Source of the DNA: Perca fluviatilis
Lineage: Eukaryota > Chordata > Actinopteri > Perciformes > Percidae
DNA length: 64,000 nt
Assembly: GCF_010015445.1 (NCBI RefSeq)
Contig: NC_053114.1
Span: 23,915,579 to 23,979,578 of the forward strand
Direction: 5' to 3'
This document shows positions 62,076-64,000 of the stretch, piece by piece (the first letter of the stretch is position 1; each line of letters opens with the position of its first letter). The translations under genes and the position numbers were made by a program. Under the pieces are notes generated by a model. The model was not told the origin of the DNA. It saw only the letters and a list, made by a program, of their open reading frames with translations, and did no database searches.

Positions 62076-63190
62076 TGAATATGAAAAAAGCGTTGTCATT
62101 AGAGTAATATGGGTGTTATTTGTCCATTATCGACATTCTTGTATGGCGATAGGGTTGCAAAGACGTGACCAGCAAACACTGCCAGTTTGCAGTACTACGG
62201 GCACCATAGCGTTTCTTCTGTGCCTCTGTGCCGCCCGGGCACCAATCATGCTTTTCTAACAGCTGAATGAACAGTGAGGCTTCTTGGATAAGGTCATGCT
62301 TCTCACAGGCCCTCTGTTTGGCACTGACTGTTGATCTCTAAGCTTCTGATGGAAGAAAACCTGCTTGGAAACCCACTGCTTGCAACAACAAACTTAAAGT
62401 GGTGAATTCTTTATTTTCAGGATGAGTAAGGCAGAGGGCTATTTGTGGTTTGTACTCCTGCCCAGAATATAAGCTTGAGAGAGGGGATCACTGTTGCATC
62501 AAGAGTAAGAGTGCAACTTGGCACTTCCCATATTATTGAACAGGACACAAACATGTATTGTTTAAAGGGAGGATTAATGGCTGGCTCTAATAATGGATGG
62601 ATGGATGGATGGATGGATGGATGGATGGATGACAAAGAATAGGAGACACAAGACATGTGCACCTAGACTGAGAGAGGGGAACAGGATATTATAAGAAGAG
62701 ATATCAGCAGTCTTGCCAGGAACAGATGGTGAGACAGAGCTACACACAGACATGATTTTAATGCCAAACAGAGAATAGCATTAGCATGTACATGCACAGA
62801 CACATACAAACACAGTCTTGGATTAGTAAAAGTTTTGATGAGGGAGCATCAATGATCTCAAAAGGCTGAATTGCTGTCACTGTCACACCCCCAACCCTTC
62901 ATTTCCTCACTCATCTTTTGTTCTGTTTCCTCTCCTTTACAAATCTCTGTTACTGTACCAACCCTCATCTTCTTCCACTAACTCTTTCCATCTACTCTCC
63001 AGTTTTTCTTCATTGTGTCACTTTGAAATGTTATGATAATGCATTTGAATACTAACAAACACTGGTGCCTTAGCGATATACTGCACTTTCATTTGATCCA
63101 CTTTTAGATGCTGCTTCCCGGCAAAAACATTTATGTCCGACTGGTAAATTATTCATAACAGGTAGTAGAGAGGCAATATAATTAAATAAG
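62076..63190. other. No gene seen
   Basis: Holds the GGAT repeat and CT-rich sequence near 62890-63010. No exon is recognised. Confidence 0.5.
62593..62631. repeat. (GGAT)n microsatellite
   Basis: About nine GGAT units. Confidence 0.96.
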
Positions 63191-63289
63191 CTAATGCAAA
63201 GAAGCTCTTAGGGACTTTTTAAGTGTAGCACAAATGTTTAGTTCGCAGTTAATTAGGTTTATACTTTGTCTGACGCACATCCGACATCC

Positions 63290-63420
63290 CAACCAAAGCA
63301 TCACCCGGGGATAGAGCAGGCTCCGGCTTGTGTCCAGGTAGCGTGTGGAGTCCTGGGTGTCCTGGAGGGCTGTCACACTTAGGAGGTGTGGGCCCTGTAG
63401 GGAAAGCTGGTGTGTATACC
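63290..63420 (-). other. GC-rich exon-like block, unassigned
   Basis: On the minus strand TTTCCCTACAG precedes a block open in more than one frame (one reads LQDTQDSTRYLDTSRSLLYPR), unlike the AT-rich flanks. No clear donor follows and the peptide is not recognised. It may be a conserved non-coding element or chance. Confidence 0.2.
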
Positions 63421-63577
63421 TAGCTCTGGCACACATTCCCATTTTCATGCAAACTTTCACTTGTTGTGTTCTGAAGAGTCTTTCTTTTAAATGATGCACA
63501 ATAAATGATAGACAAGTATGCTTCTGGAATGAAACATCAACGTTAACCTTTTCTGCCCCTACTGGATAATAGTACAC

Positions 63578-64000
63578 TTGCTCGTCTGCCTAAGGTCTTT
63601 GGTTCTTTAAGGCAGCTGTCCTTGGAACAATGTCTTACATTATTCACCACAATCGGTTTCTATTAAATCCGGGGTGAGAAAGAGGTCAAGATTGTACCTG
63701 CTTGATTAGCTGCAGTATAAGGTTAGTGAGAGTTGGGGCGAATCACGTCATCACTTAAATCACTCCCCATAATTTGCTGTTGATCCAGCCTCCAGCTGCA
63801 AGGGTCAATGACATCTCAGTCAATATTCGTTCATACTAATATCTATTGTTTTTATTATCAGTCAATATATTGCATATATGTCCTTGTATACATTTTTTAG
63901 TCATGTTAGTGGCATAGCTCTAGGGCAATGTTGGTCTATTGGTAGTGTTGACAGATTGGGCTTATTAGTTTGACAAATTTTATTGATAAAAAAGAAGACC
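63578..64000. other. No gene seen at right edge
   Basis: AT-rich sequence with no supported feature. Confidence 0.5.

Overview
This is a vertebrate nuclear window, almost certainly from a ray-finned (probably percomorph) fish. It is intron-rich, AT-biased and full of CA/GT, AT, CT and AAT microsatellites. It carries many short inverted-repeat transposons of fish type, a tRNA-derived SINE, an L1 element and a Rex1/L2-like reverse transcriptase fragment. Two protein-coding loci can be recognised. Coordinates and reading frames were worked out by eye, and no database search was possible.

The left edge holds an apba2-like (Mint2/X11L) first coding exon on the minus strand (343-843), with acceptor, start codon and a perfect donor. 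The later apba2 exons lie off the left end. Exon-like pieces with strong minus-strand donors at 2740-2902 and 43222-43500 could be alternative non-coding first exons. If so, about 1-43 kb is apba2 5' intron, and the transposons there are intronic.

At 45.5-46.6 kb sits a complete, compact serum amyloid A gene (saa) on the minus strand. It has three coding exons (121 codons), an untranslated leader exon, a TATA box, adjacent C/EBP-like and NF-kB sites, and a poly(A) signal close after the stop. This is the layout of an acute-phase, inflammation-induced gene. At 55.2-55.6 kb there is a candidate 5' exon of an unidentified plus-strand gene running off the right edge.

The rest is mobile-element territory. 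Six hAT-type elements have terminal inverted repeats and recognisable 8-bp target duplications: 10.2, 17.9, 19.6, 22.3, 39.7 and 52.2 kb. A PIF/Harbinger derivative at 8.8-9.7 kb keeps a piece of transposase. A pogo-like element at 30.6-31.4 kb keeps a DNA-binding domain remnant. Several elements are flanked by TTAA (13.7, 48.2, 49.9, 61.5 kb, perhaps 31.5 kb). The largest, 49851-51994, is a fold-back with arms of about 400 bp around a 194-bp tandem repeat. A dead, near full-length L1 occupies 25.3-30.5 kb. No CRISPR, bacterial or viral feature was seen, and no clearly new protein system; the most unusual structures are the fold-back element and the duplicated poly(T)/poly(A) block at 56.2-56.5 kb.
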